DNA from: Motilibacter deserti
GTDB taxonomy: Bacteria > Actinomycetota > Actinomycetes > Motilibacterales > Motilibacteraceae
Length of the DNA stretch: 64,000 nucleotides
Direction: 5' to 3'
Assembly: GCF_011250635.1 (NCBI RefSeq)
Contig: NZ_JAANNP010000001.1
Span: 962,933-1,026,932, forward strand
This document shows, in pieces, positions 1-10,251 of this stretch. The translations under genes were made by a program, and so were the position numbers. Position 1 is the first letter of the stretch. The number at the start of each line of letters is the position of its first letter. The notes below the pieces were generated by a model, which did no database searches, was not told the origin of the DNA, and worked only from the letters and a program-made list of their open reading frames with translations.

Positions 1-491
1 CCATCGTCCGACGACCCCGGCGTGGGCGCGGCGGCGTCGACGAGCTGGAAGGTCACCTGGATCTCGGTGCGTGGGATCGGCCGGTAGCGGCCGTCGGCGT
101 CGATGCGTCCGACGACGGAGGTCGTCATCGTCTGGGTCGAGCTGGTGGGCTGCGCGGGAAAGGTCGCCCTGCCCTCGTAGACGAGGATGCCCGCCGTCGG
201 CTGCCAGCGCTGGCGCGCGTTCTGGGTGAGGAACCGCCGAGCGGTCGCGAAGTCCTCGTCGAACCCCGACGACGCGGCGAGGAAGCGGGCGACGACGTCG
301 AGCGGGGTGAGCCCGGGCTCGGGGCCGGGCGCCTGCTGGTGGACGAACGGCTGCTCCTGGCCGGCGCCGCGCTCCTCCCCGGAGCTGCGGACACGGGTGT
401 CGGTGGGGATGCCCGAGCAGGCCGTGGCGAGGACGAGCACCGCCAGGAGCGCCACGGCCCGGGCGAGCGCACGCGGCGCGCGATCAGCCAC
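1..491 (-). CDS. lpqB: Lipoprotein LpqB, N-terminal part (runs off window)
   Basis: Third gene of the mtrA-mtrB-lpqB operon. The protein is an exported lipoprotein that in mycobacteria modulates the MtrB sensor kinase. It starts with GTG at 491, overlapping the mtrB stop by 8 bp (GTGGCTGA), so translation is probably coupled. The first 22 residues are a basic n-region, a hydrophobic stretch and a lipobox ending ATAC, with lipidation expected at the Cys followed by SGIPTD. Residues around 45-100 (VVARFLAAS, FATARRFLT, ILVYEG) resemble the LpqB N-terminal domain. Only 163 codons are present. The GerMN and propeller regions lie left of position 1, so completeness cannot be judged. Confidence 0.9.
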   Translation of the reverse strand, partial: MADRAPRALARAVALLAVLVLATACSGIPTDTRVRSSGEERGAGQEQPFVHQQAPGPEPGLTPLDVVARFLAASSGFDEDFATARRFLTQNARQRWQPTAGILVYEGRATFPAQPTSSTQTMTTSVVGRIDADGRYRPIPRTEIQVTFQLVDAAAPTPGSSDD

Positions 492-2151
492 GGGCCACCT
501 CCGTCCGCTGGTAGGGCGCGCCGACGGCGAGGAAGCGCGGGCGGTCCGGCCCCAGCGGGATCGGCGAGCCGCCCAGCTCCTGCCCGGCCCGGCGCGGCAG
601 CGTGAGGCGGAACTGGGCGCCCCGGCCCGGCTCGCCGTACGCCTCGAGCTCCCCGCCGTGCAGGTGGGCGTCCTCGAGCGCGATGGACAGCCCCAGCCCG
701 GTCCCACCGGTCTGCCGTGCCCGGGACGGGTCCGCCCGCCAGAACCGGTCGAAGACGCGTCCGGCCTCCTCCGGGCTCAGCCCGACCCCCGAGTCCTGCA
801 CGGACAGGGCGACGGCCTCGTCGTCGGCGGCGACCGTGACGACGACCGGCTTGCCCTCGCCGTGCTCGATCGCGTTGACGACGAGGTTGCGCACGATGCG
901 CTCGATCCGGCGCCCGTCGACGTCCGCGGTGCACGCCTGCTCCGGGGCGACCAGCTCCAGCGTGCTGCCGCGGCGCTCGGCCAGCGGCTCGGTGGCGTCG
1001 AGGACCCGCCGGGCGATGGCGCGCAGGTCGCACGGCTCGGGGTCGAGGACGGCGGCCCCCGCGTCGAAGCGGCTGATCTCGAGCAGGTCGGCCAAGAGGT
1101 CCTCGAACCGGTCCAGCTGGGCCTGGAGCAGCTCGCTGGAGCGGGCCACGTCCGGCGGGAAGCTCGAGACGTAGCTGTGCAGGACGTCCGCGGCCATGCG
1201 GACGGTCGTCAGCGGCGTACGCAGCTCGTGGGAGACGTCGGAGACGAAGCGCCGCTGCAGCCGGGACAGGTCCTCGAGCCGGCGGATCTGGCTCTGCAGG
1301 CTGCGGGCCATGCGGTTGAACGACGCCGCCAGCCGGGCCAGGTCGTCCTCGCCGCGGATGTGCATGCGCTCCTCGAGCCGCCCCGCGGCCAGCCGCTCGG
1401 CGATGCGGGCGGCCATACGGACCGGGGTCACGACCGTCCGGGCGACGACGTAGGCGATGAGGCCGACCAGCACGACGAGCGCGAGCCCGGCGACGGCCAG
1501 GGTGCGGCGTACGAGCCCGAGGGTCTGGGCCTCCTGGTCCAGCGGGAAGACGTAGTAGAGCTCGTAGGGCTTGGCCCCCACCTCGAGCGCGGCGCCCACG
1601 ATGAGCGCCGGGACGCGGGTGCCGTCCCGGTCGTCGGCCATCGCGTACGCCCAGTAGGTCCGCCCCTGCCCCTCCTGCTGGCCCTGCACCTCCCTGCGCA
1701 GGGTCGGCGGGATCGACTGGGGCGTGTTCACGCCAGAGGCGTAGCTGGAGTAGACGTCTCCCGGCGGGTCGCTGTCCTCGTGCGGCCCGGGCAGCAGCAG
1801 CACCTCGCGGCGGCCCGCCTCCCCACCGCCGCTCGCCAGCCGGCCGACGATCGTGCTGGCCCGGCTGTTGACGAGCCCGGGAGTCCACTCCTGGGTCTGC
1901 TCCACCGTCGCCTGCGCGAACTGGTAGCCCGACCGCGTCTCGGCGAGCGCGCTGTCGACCTTCGCGCCCAGCACGCCGTCCCGCACCTGGGCGAACAGGA
2001 ACGTCCCGAGCAGGGCGACGACGAGCAGGGAGAGCACGACCGTCGTGGTCACGACCCGCATGCGCAGGCCGCGACGCCAGGCGGCGACGACGCGGCGCCA
2101 GGGCCGCGCAGGAAGGACGCGGTTCAAGAAGCGCGGGAGACGCAGGCGCAC
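484..2151 (-). CDS. mtrB: Two-component sensor histidine kinase MtrB
   Basis: Membrane histidine kinase partner of MtrA, which in actinobacteria coordinates cell-wall homeostasis, division and osmotic response. With the GTG at 2151 the product is 555 aa. It has TM1 at about 33-54, an extracytoplasmic sensor of about 160 residues, TM2 at about 216-238, HAMP to about 290, the HisKA H-box SDVSHELRTP with phospho-acceptor His308, and an ATPase domain with N-box NLVVNAIEHG, G1 DSGVGL and G2 GGTGLGLS. The start lies 11 bp after the mtrA stop. An in-frame upstream ATG at 2304 would overlap mtrA and is rejected. No strong ribosome-binding site is visible. The lpqB start overlaps its stop. Confidence 0.95.
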   Translation of the reverse strand: MRLRLPRFLNRVLPARPWRRVVAAWRRGLRMRVVTTTVVLSLLVVALLGTFLFAQVRDGVLGAKVDSALAETRSGYQFAQATVEQTQEWTPGLVNSRASTIVGRLASGGGEAGRREVLLLPGPHEDSDPPGDVYSSYASGVNTPQSIPPTLRREVQGQQEGQGRTYWAYAMADDRDGTRVPALIVGAALEVGAKPYELYYVFPLDQEAQTLGLVRRTLAVAGLALVVLVGLIAYVVARTVVTPVRMAARIAERLAAGRLEERMHIRGEDDLARLAASFNRMARSLQSQIRRLEDLSRLQRRFVSDVSHELRTPLTTVRMAADVLHSYVSSFPPDVARSSELLQAQLDRFEDLLADLLEISRFDAGAAVLDPEPCDLRAIARRVLDATEPLAERRGSTLELVAPEQACTADVDGRRIERIVRNLVVNAIEHGEGKPVVVTVAADDEAVALSVQDSGVGLSPEEAGRVFDRFWRADPSRARQTGGTGLGLSIALEDAHLHGGELEAYGEPGRGAQFRLTLPRRAGQELGGSPIPLGPDRPRFLAVGAPYQRTEVARG

Positions 2152-2162
2152 GTGGCCGCCGG

Positions 2163-2840
2163 CTACGCCGGCCCCGCCTTGTAGCCCACGCCGCGGACGG
2201 TCACGACGACCTCCGGGTGCTCGGGGTCGCGCTCGACCTTCGCGCGCAGGCGCTGCACGTGGACGTTGACCAGCCGGGTGTCGGCCGCGTGGCGGTAGCC
2301 CCACACCTGCTCGAGCAGGACCTCGCGGCTGAACACCTGCCAGGGCTTGCGGGCCAGCGCCGCGAGCAGGTCGAACTCCAACGGCGTGAGGTTGATCGTC
2401 TGCCCGTCCCGGCGCACGCTGTGCCCGGCGAGGTCGATCGTCAGGTCACCGATCTGCAGGCCCTCGGACTGCGGCTCGTCGGTCCGGCGCAGCCGGGCAC
2501 GGAGCCGCGCGACCAGCTCCTTGGGCTTGAAGGGCTTCACGACGTAGTCGTCGGCACCCGCCTCCAGTCCGACGACGACGTCCACCGTGTCGCCGCGCGC
2601 GGTGAGCATCACGACCGGCACGCCGGACTCCGCGCGGATCTGGCGGCAGACGTCGATGCCGTCGCGTCCCGGGAGCATCAGGTCGAGCAGGACGAGGTCC
2701 GGCCGCGACGCGCGGAACGTCGCGAGCGCCTCGTCCCCGTCAGCGCAGAACACCGGCTCAAGACCCTCGGCTCGCAGCACGATGCCGAGCATCTCCGCGA
2801 GCGCGGGGTCGTCGTCGACAACCAGCACACGTCCCTTCAC
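2163..2840 (-). CDS. mtrA: Two-component response regulator MtrA
   Basis: OmpR/PhoB-family DNA-binding response regulator of the MtrAB system. The 225 residues fit the family length. The receiver domain has the acidic pair D10/D11, phospho-acceptor Asp53 (LLDLMLPG), Thr80 and Lys102 (VVKPF). A winged-helix domain at about 130-225 ends VRGVGYKAG. GTG 2840 gives the usual VKGRVLVVDDD start, but its GGAGG sits almost against the codon. A GTG five codons upstream is therefore also possible. It is the first gene of the minus-strand operon with mtrB and lpqB, divergent from the gene at 3050. Confidence 0.96.
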   Translation of the reverse strand: MKGRVLVVDDDPALAEMLGIVLRAEGLEPVFCADGDEALATFRASRPDLVLLDLMLPGRDGIDVCRQIRAESGVPVVMLTARGDTVDVVVGLEAGADDYVVKPFKPKELVARLRARLRRTDEPQSEGLQIGDLTIDLAGHSVRRDGQTINLTPLEFDLLAALARKPWQVFSREVLLEQVWGYRHAADTRLVNVHVQRLRAKVERDPEHPEVVVTVRGVGYKAGPA

Positions 2841-3049
2841 CCCTCCATCGTGCACGCCCGCGCGCCGGATCGCCGCTGATCCACACCGCCGCGCGTCCGC
2901 CCAGGGGGAAATCCGCCGCCTGTGGACAGCGCAGATGGCCGTGCACAGCCTGGTCGCGGCCGGGCTGCAGCCGTGCCCCCGCATGCGAGGATCGGTCCGG
3001 TCAGCAGGCATCGGCCGGGCGCGCCCGGCCTCGACGCAGAGTCAGGACG

Positions 3050-4459
3050 GTGGCCCGGCGCATGGCCGAAGGCAGGGACACGAGCCCCGGCGGGCAGGAC
3101 GAGGCGCCCGGCGGGAGCACGCCGCCCGAGGGCTGGGCCCCGCCGGCTGACGGTGCGACCGCCCCACTGCCCGACGCGCCGCCCGGCTACGGCCCGCCGC
3201 CCGGCTACGGCCCGCCTCCCGGCTACCCCCCGCCTCCCGGCTACGGCCCCCCGCCCGGCTATGGCGCCCCGTCGGGGTACGGGGGCGCACCGCCCGGGCA
3301 GCCCGGGCAGCCCGGGCCGCCCGGGCCGCCTTCAGGAGGCGGCTGGGGAGCCTCCCCGTACGGCCCCCAGGGCTACGGGGCCTATCCGGTACGTGAGGCT
3401 CCGCGCCCGGGGGTCGTGCCACTCCGCCCGCTCGGCGTCATCGAGATGCTCGACGGCGCCATCCAGACCGTGCGCCGCCACCCGCTGCCCACCCTCGGGC
3501 TCGCCGCCGCAGTGTCGGCGGTCGTCACCCTGCTCAACGTCCTCGTCACGGTGTGGCTCCTGCCCGACGAGTCGACGCTGTCCGACGAGCCGACCACCGA
3601 TGAGGTCGTGGACTTTCTCGGCGGGGCCGCGTCCACCCTCGGCGTGACCCTGGTGTTCTCGCTGATCGCGCAGGTCGTGCTCACCGGCATGCTGACCGTC
3701 GTCGTCGGTCGTGCCGTGCTCGGCCGCAGCGTCGACATCGGCACGGCCTGGCGCGAGGCCCGCGGCCGGCTGCCCGCGCTGCTCGGGATCGCGCTCGCGG
3801 TCCCGGTGGCGTCCTTCCTGCTCTTCGTGCTGGCCGTCGGGGTGGGGCTGCTCGTCGGCTGGGCCACGGTGGGCGCGCTCGGCGTCCTGCTCGGGGTGCT
3901 GCTGGGTATCGGCGCGGTCGTCGCGGTCTTCTGGCTGCTCGCCGTGACCGCGGTGGCCGGCCCGGCCGCGGTGCTCGAGCGCGACGGCATCGTCACCGCG
4001 TTCCGCCGCTCCTACCGTCTCGTCAGCGGCACCTTCTGGCGCGTCCTCGGCATCTGGCTGCTCATCCAACTGCTCGCCTCGATCGTCGCCGGCGTCTTCG
4101 CGGTGCCCGGCGTGGTCACCGGCGAGGTCGTCTCGTCGGCGCTCGACGACGACGGGACGGGGCTCGTGCCCCAGCTGATCGTGGGCGTGTGGGACGTGCT
4201 CGGCAGCACGGTGGCCTACCCGGTCGTCGCCGCCGCCACCGCGCTGCTCTACATGGACCTGCGCATGCGCAAGGAAGGGCTCGATATCGAGCTCACCCGC
4301 GCCGCAGGTCTCGGCCCGACGGGCACATCGGCCACGCCAGGAACCCCGGGAATGCCGGGTACGCCAGGGGCCCCCGCCGGACCGGGCTCTGCAGGAGGCC
4401 CCGGCCCCGGCGGGCCTGCCGGGACGTCCGCAGGGCCTGGCGCGCCGCCGCAGTGGTGA
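3050..4459 (+). CDS. Membrane protein with Pro/Gly/Tyr-rich N-terminus (glycerophosphodiester phosphodiesterase membrane-domain type)
   Basis: Predicted multi-pass membrane protein of 469 aa. Residues about 40-75 are repeats of PPGYG type, a low-complexity cytoplasmic tail common on actinobacterial membrane proteins. The core (about 125-405) has around six hydrophobic segments and resembles the membrane domain found in GPDPase-type proteins; no catalytic domain is present. The last 50 residues are Gly/Pro-rich with collagen-like PGTPGMPGTPG spacing. The GTG start at 3050 has AGGA just upstream; an ATG at 3062 is the alternative. It is probably first in the operon with DUF4129, DUF4350, moxR and DUF58 genes. 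Its function is unknown. Confidence 0.75.
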   Translation: MARRMAEGRDTSPGGQDEAPGGSTPPEGWAPPADGATAPLPDAPPGYGPPPGYGPPPGYPPPPGYGPPPGYGAPSGYGGAPPGQPGQPGPPGPPSGGGWGASPYGPQGYGAYPVREAPRPGVVPLRPLGVIEMLDGAIQTVRRHPLPTLGLAAAVSAVVTLLNVLVTVWLLPDESTLSDEPTTDEVVDFLGGAASTLGVTLVFSLIAQVVLTGMLTVVVGRAVLGRSVDIGTAWREARGRLPALLGIALAVPVASFLLFVLAVGVGLLVGWATVGALGVLLGVLLGIGAVVAVFWLLAVTAVAGPAAVLERDGIVTAFRRSYRLVSGTFWRVLGIWLLIQLLASIVAGVFAVPGVVTGEVVSSALDDDGTGLVPQLIVGVWDVLGSTVAYPVVAAATALLYMDLRMRKEGLDIELTRAAGLGPTGTSATPGTPGMPGTPGAPAGPGSAGGPGPGGPAGTSAGPGAPPQW

Positions 4460-4484
4460 CCTTCCGCTGCGGCCTGGCCGCCTG

Positions 4485-5165
4485 ATGGCCCCGCTGGTCT
4501 CCGGGCTCGAGGTCCCGGTCGTGCCCGATCGCGACACCGCCCGCGAGCTGGCCCGCGACGAGCTCGCGCGCCGCGAGTACTCCGAGAACGAGCCGGGGCT
4601 GGTCAGCCGTGTGCTCGGATGGGTCTTCGACCGGATCGGCGAGCTGCTGGACCGGGCGTCGAGCCCGGGCGGCGGCACCGTGCTCGCGATCCTGCTGCTG
4701 GTGCTGCCGGCGTCCGCCGTGCTGGTGGCCATCCGCTGGCGGCTCGGGCCGGTGGCCCGCACGGTCCGCGCCGAGCCGCTGCTCGCGGGCCACGACCGCA
4801 GCGCGGCCGACCACCGAGCCGAGGCCGACCGGCACGCCGCCGCCGGCGAGTGGCAGCTCGCCGTCCGCGCGCGGCTGCGCGCCGTGATCCGCGGGCTCGA
4901 GGAGCGCGGCCTGCTCGACCCCCGGCCCGGGCGCACCGCGCACGAGGCCGCGTACGAGGCGGGGCTCGTGCTGCCGGGGCAGGCCGACGCCCTGCGCCGG
5001 GGCGCCGAGGTGTTCGACGGCATCGCCTACGGCGGGCGGCGGGCGGACCAGCAGGCGCACGACCTGCTGCGCCGGGTCGACGACGACGTCCGCGCCGCAC
5101 GCCCGGCTGCCGCGGCCGGCGCCCGGTCGCCCGGCAGCTGGGCGCTGCCAGGGGCGGGCCAATGA
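4485..5165 (+). CDS. DUF4129 domain membrane protein
   Basis: 226-aa protein with one clear transmembrane segment (about 63-83, VLAILLLVLPASAVLVAI) and a cytoplasmic C-terminal domain with the DUF4129 pattern: RLRAVIRGLEERGLL, then RTAHEAAYEAG, then FDGIAYGGRRADQQAHDLL. DUF4129 proteins accompany MoxR/DUF58 genes and often carry transglutaminase-like domains elsewhere; this is the short form. The stop overlaps the next start in ATGA, so it is translationally coupled to the DUF4350 gene. It lies 25 bp after the preceding gene, in the same operon. The exact role is not established. Confidence 0.82.
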   Translation: MAPLVSGLEVPVVPDRDTARELARDELARREYSENEPGLVSRVLGWVFDRIGELLDRASSPGGGTVLAILLLVLPASAVLVAIRWRLGPVARTVRAEPLLAGHDRSAADHRAEADRHAAAGEWQLAVRARLRAVIRGLEERGLLDPRPGRTAHEAAYEAGLVLPGQADALRRGAEVFDGIAYGGRRADQQAHDLLRRVDDDVRAARPAAAAGARSPGSWALPGAGQ

Positions 5166-6447
5166 CGGCCGGCACCCCCGCGACCGACAGCGCGTCCCTT
5201 GCGGCGGGCGCGCATCCCGCAGACGTACCGGCAGACGCGCCCGCAGCCGTGACCGCTGCACCGCCAGGCTCGGGGTCCGCGAACCACCTCCCCCGCCCGC
5301 CCCACGGCACGCTGCTGCAGCGGGCCCGGCGGTTCCGGGCGCCCGCCGCCCTCGCCGTGCTCGTCCTCGTCGCCGGGCTGGCGCTCGCGCTGGCGGCGAA
5401 CGGCAGGACGGGCAGCCTCGACCCGCGGGCGGCCAGCCCGGAGGGGAGCAAGGCCGTCGCGACGCTGCTCGGGCGCGAAGGGGTCGATGTCCGGCTCGTC
5501 CGCACCCTCGACGAGGCCGTCGCGTCCGCCGCGGCCGGAGACACGCTGCTGGTCGCACAACCCGACCTGCTCGTCGAGGAGCAGGCCCGCCGGATGGCCG
5601 AGGTCCCCGCGAGCCTCGTCCTCGTCGAGCCCGGCCAGGGCTTCCTCGACGTGGTGGCCCCGTCCGTCCTCGAGGCCGGGCAGTCCTTCGACTCGGCGCG
5701 CGACCCGGCCTGCCCGTTTCCGACGGCCGAGCGCGCCGGGCGCGCGGAGCTGCCCGGCCGGGTCTACTCGGTACGCCCGGACTCCGCCACGGCTGCGACG
5801 GGCTGCTACCCCGACGCGTCCGCAGCGGGGGACGCCGTCGCCCTGGTCCGGCTGGAGCCGGCGTCGGGAGCCCGGTCCACCACCGTCCTCGGCTCGAGCC
5901 GACCGCTGACCAACGCCGGCCTCGACGAGGAGGGGAACGCCGCGCTCGCGCTGGGCCTGCTCGGGGAGCACGAGCGGCTGGTCTGGTACCTCCCCTCCCC
6001 GGACGACGTACCCCCGGGCGCCCGCCGGGCCCTGCGCGACCTGCTGCCCGACGGGGTCGAGTTCGGCGCCGTCCAGATCGCGCTCGCCGTCGTGCTGGCC
6101 GCCCTGTGGCGAGGGCGTCGGCTCGGCCCGGTCGTCCCCGAACCGCTCCCGGTCGTCGTGCCCGCGGCCGAGACCGTCGAAGGCCGGGCCCGGCTCTACC
6201 GCCGCGCGCACGCGGCCGACCGCGCCGCGGACGCGCTGCGCACGGCCGCGGCCGGAAGGCTGGCGAGCGGCCTCGGTTTGCCCCGTCGGGCGGCGCCGCC
6301 CGACGTGGTCGAGGCGGTGGCCCGCGCGACGGGCCGGAGCCCGGCCGAGGTGGGCGCGCTCCTGTACGGTCCCCCTCCTGGGGACGACGCGGCGCTCGTA
6401 CGCCTGGCGAGCGACCTGGACCGGCTCGAGACGGAGGCCCGCCGCAC

Positions 6448-6451
<4 letters not shown>
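5162..6451 (+). CDS. DUF4350 domain-containing membrane protein
   Basis: 429 aa from the ATG at 5162, which overlaps the previous stop by 4 bp. After a disordered Ala/Pro-rich N-terminus there is a TM segment (about 60-80). A soluble DUF4350-type region follows (SPEGSKAVATLLGREGVDVRL, then DTLLVAQPDLL), of the kind seen in proteins with a degenerate GATase-like fold, and a second TM lies near residue 305-320 (VQIALAVVLAALW). The cytoplasmic tail is rich in Arg and Ala. It is part of the membrane module with MoxR and DUF58. The next gene starts within its stop (GTGA). Its biochemical role is unknown. Confidence 0.8.
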
Positions 6452-7497
<1,046 letters not shown>

Positions 7498-7507
7498 GCG
7501 GCCGGCG

Positions 7508-8803
7508 ATGGCCCTGACCGGTCGTACGCCGCTGCTCGCGCTGCTCGGGGCGCTGGTCGTCGGCCTGGCGGCGCCGTCGTGGGCGGGCGTGCTGCTCGTG
7601 ACGCTCGCCGTCCTCGTCCTCGCCGCGGTCGACGCCGCGCTCGCCGGCGCCGTACGCCCGCTCGAGCTGCACCGGGCCGGCGACACGTCCGTCCGGCTCG
7701 GGGAGCAGGCCCGCGTCGACGTGCTCGTCACCAACCCGGGCCGACGCCGGGTCCACGGCCTGCTTCGCGACGCCTGGCCGCCGTCGGCGGGCGCGGCCTC
7801 GCAGCGCCACCGGCTGCAGGTGGCGGCCGGCGACCGGGCCAGGGTGTCGACGCTGCTGCGGCCGACGCGGCGCGGGGACCGGCACGCGTACCGGGTGACA
7901 GTCCGCAGCGTCGGCCCGCTCGGGCTCGCGGCCCGCCAGCGCTCGCGTCAGCTGCCGTGGACACTGCGCGCGCTGCCGCCGTTCGCCTCGCGCCGCCACC
8001 TGCCGGCCAAGCTCGCCCAGCTGCGCGAGATCGAGGGCCGGGCGGCCGTCATGGTGCGCGGGCAGGGGACGGAGTTCGACTCGCTGCGGGAGTACGTCCC
8101 CGGCGACGACGTGCGCTCCATCGACTGGCGCGCGACCGCCCGGCGGTCCGAGGTCACGGTCCGCACCTGGCGGCCGGAGCGCGACCGCCGGGTGCTGCTC
8201 GTGCTCGACACCGGGCGCACCTCGGCCGGCCGGGTGGGCGACGCGCCACGGCTCGACGCGTGCATGGACGCGGCCCTCCTGCTCGCGGCGCTCGCGGCGC
8301 GCGGCGGCGACCGCGTCGACCTGCTCGCGTACGACCGCCGCGTCCGCGCCCGGGTCGAGGGCGCTCCCGCACCGGCCCTGCTCGCCTCCCTCGTCGACGC
8401 GATGGCGCCGCTCGAAGCCGAGCTGGTCGAGACCGACCTGGCCGGGATGGCGGCGACCGTGCTGGCCCGCGGCGGGCGGCGCAGCCTCGTCGTGCTCCTG
8501 ACCGGGCTCGAGGCCACGCCGGTGGAGGAGGGGCTGCTCCCGGTGCTCGGCCGGCTGCTGCACCGCCACACCGTGCTCGTCGCGGCGGTGTCGGACCCGC
8601 GCGTCGCGGAGCTCGCCGACGCCAGGGGCGACGCGGCCACGGTCTACGCGGCGGCCTCCGCCGAGCGGGCCCGGGCCGAACGCGCGCGGCTGGTCGAGCT
8701 GCTCCGCCGGCGGGGCGTCGAGGTCGTCGACGCGCTGCCCGACGAGCTCGCCCCGGCGCTGGCGGACCGGTACCTGGCGTTGAAGGCGGCCGGGCGGTTG
8801 TAG
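7508..8803 (+). CDS. DUF58 domain-containing protein
   Basis: 431-aa membrane-anchored protein. Two hydrophobic segments at the N-terminus (about 8-45) are followed by a beta-rich region and the DUF58 signature GTEFDSLREYVPGDDVRSIDWRATAR near residues 190-215. A von Willebrand A-like domain follows (VLLVLDTGRTS, then DRVDLLAYDRRV). DUF58 proteins are the typical partners of MoxR ATPases, encoded 10 bp upstream. It is the last gene of the plus-strand operon. Its stop codon sits inside an 18-bp tandem duplication. Confidence 0.9.
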   Translation: MALTGRTPLLALLGALVVGLAAPSWAGVLLVTLAVLVLAAVDAALAGAVRPLELHRAGDTSVRLGEQARVDVLVTNPGRRRVHGLLRDAWPPSAGAASQRHRLQVAAGDRARVSTLLRPTRRGDRHAYRVTVRSVGPLGLAARQRSRQLPWTLRALPPFASRRHLPAKLAQLREIEGRAAVMVRGQGTEFDSLREYVPGDDVRSIDWRATARRSEVTVRTWRPERDRRVLLVLDTGRTSAGRVGDAPRLDACMDAALLLAALAARGGDRVDLLAYDRRVRARVEGAPAPALLASLVDAMAPLEAELVETDLAGMAATVLARGGRRSLVVLLTGLEATPVEEGLLPVLGRLLHRHTVLVAAVSDPRVAELADARGDAATVYAAASAERARAERARLVELLRRRGVEVVDALPDELAPALADRYLALKAAGRL

Positions 8804-8819
8804 GCGGCCGGGCGGTCGT
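8784..8819. repeat. 18-bp tandem duplication across the DUF58 stop codon
   Basis: Two head-to-tail 18-bp units beginning AGGCGGCCGGGCGG, at 8784-8801 and 8802-8819, with one mismatch. The first contains the TAG stop of the DUF58 gene. Confidence 0.85.
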
Positions 8820-8873
8820 CAGTGGGTGATTCGGGCCTTCGCACCGCCAGGCGCAGCGCCCGGCGGGAGAGGC

Positions 8874-9770
8874 TCAAGCCCCGGGCGAGTAGGGGCAGCC
8901 GACGGCCTGCTCGCCCGCGCCGCCCCGCCCGCCTGCCGAGCCCGGCGCCTCCTGCTCAGCCCGCGCAGCCTCGGCCTCCAGCTCCGCCAGCTGCGCCTCC
9001 AGCGCCTCCTTGCGCATCCGGTAGTACGTCGTGGAGTCCTTGGTCACCGTCGGGTCGTCGCGGTAGACCGGCTGCTTGCCCTCGCCGGCGAACTTGCGCT
9101 CCTGATAGTCGACGAAGAACTTGAAGACCTTCTCCCCCTCCGGCGTCGACCGGTCGAGCGTGCGCTCCTGCAGGGACCAGCGCTCGTCGTACGCCTCGCG
9201 GCGCACCGGCAGCAGCTGCGCAAGCGGCGGCCAGCTTTCACGGCGCAGCTGGACAGGCACGTCCTTCTCGTGGAAGACGACGTTGAGCCAGATGTCGGTG
9301 TGCAGCCAGTCGGTCTCGAGGACGGCCTCCATCACGGAGTACGGCTGGCGGTCCGTGTTGACCGGGCTGCGCACCTGCAGGCCCCACCCCGGCGGCGTCG
9401 AGAAGATGCAGCCGGTCCATATCTGCACGACGCCGGCCTCGACCATGCCCCAGGAGAACTTCGAGCGCGGCAGCCAGCGCCCCGGGTGGACGTCCTGCTC
9501 GCCGAGCATGAGGAAGCGCAGCAGCTGGTTCTCGGTGTCGGGGTAGTCCCCGTGCAGCGTCCACTCGAAGTCGCTGCCGCCACGCCACGTAATGTCGAGG
9601 TCGACGGGGGACGACACCCACCAGCCGGACTTGTTGGCGTTGGTGAAGGGGCCGCAGAACTTCATGCCGCCGCGGTGGGCCGTGCCCGCGAGCGAGCGCT
9701 CGGCCGGGCGCACGGCGCTTCCCCCCGAGTGCAGGCGCCACACGGTCAGGCCCAGTTCGTCCTGCTCCAT
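8874..9770 (-). CDS. Uncharacterised protein, DUF6065-like
   Basis: 298 aa with no signal peptide or membrane segment. The N-terminal half has a well-defined motif GPFTNANKSGWWVSSPVDLDITW followed by beta-rich, aromatic sequence, which I associate with the DUF6065 family from memory only. The C-terminal third is charged and ends in a coiled-coil-like Glu/Ala helix (EALEAQLAELEAEAARAEQEA) and a Gly-rich tail. GGAGG lies 4 nt before ATG 9770. It reads toward the DUF58 gene and is followed upstream by the HxlR gene. No function can be assigned. Confidence 0.7.
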   Translation of the reverse strand: MEQDELGLTVWRLHSGGSAVRPAERSLAGTAHRGGMKFCGPFTNANKSGWWVSSPVDLDITWRGGSDFEWTLHGDYPDTENQLLRFLMLGEQDVHPGRWLPRSKFSWGMVEAGVVQIWTGCIFSTPPGWGLQVRSPVNTDRQPYSVMEAVLETDWLHTDIWLNVVFHEKDVPVQLRRESWPPLAQLLPVRREAYDERWSLQERTLDRSTPEGEKVFKFFVDYQERKFAGEGKQPVYRDDPTVTKDSTTYYRMRKEALEAQLAELEAEAARAEQEAPGSAGGRGGAGEQAVGCPYSPGA

Positions 9771-9845
9771 CTGTCCTCCCCTCCCCGCGGTCGAGGGTAG
9801 CCGCGGCGCAGGACGCCGGAAGCCGGAAGCGGCAAGCGCCCCCGC

Positions 9846-10241
9846 CTACCGGTCCGCGCCGCCGGCGCCGGACGCGACAAGCTCGTCGGCCCGCTCGCGC
9901 GCGTCCAGCACGTCGCCCGTGTGCACGGCGGCCCAGCGCCGGACGGCGTCGATCGGCTCGAGCAGCGTGCGCCCGAGGTCGGTGAGCCGGTACTCCACCC
10001 GCGGCGGGACCTCGGCGTACGCCTGCCGGGACACCAGCCCGTCGCGCACGAGCGCCTGCAGGGTCTGGCTGAGCACCTTGGGCGCCGGGCTGCCGATCTT
10101 GGTGCGCAGCTCGGAGAAGCGCAGCACCTCGTGGCGCAGCGCCAGGATCACCAGCACGGTCCACCGGTCGCCGATGCGGCTGAGGATCAACCGGCTCGGG
10201 CAGTTCGGCTGGAACGGGTCGTAGCACTCCTCGGTTTCCAC
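9846..10241 (-). CDS. HxlR-family transcriptional regulator
   Basis: 131-aa winged-helix regulator with the HxlR features: an N-terminal Cys (C7) and a second at C15, then ILSRIGDRWTVLVILAL, FSELRTKIGSPAPKVLSQTLQALVRDGLV and VEYRLTDLGRTLLEPI. HxlR proteins often sense electrophiles or thiol oxidation through Cys residues and control an adjacent, divergent redox enzyme. Here the divergent gene is an NAD-dependent epimerase/dehydratase. The GTG start at 10241 is preceded by AAGG. It probably represses its own and the neighbour's promoter through the dyad in the 98-bp intergenic region. Confidence 0.9.
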   Translation of the reverse strand: METEECYDPFQPNCPSRLILSRIGDRWTVLVILALRHEVLRFSELRTKIGSPAPKVLSQTLQALVRDGLVSRQAYAEVPPRVEYRLTDLGRTLLEPIDAVRRWAAVHTGDVLDARERADELVASGAGGADR

Positions 10242-10251
10242 GGCTCACCTT

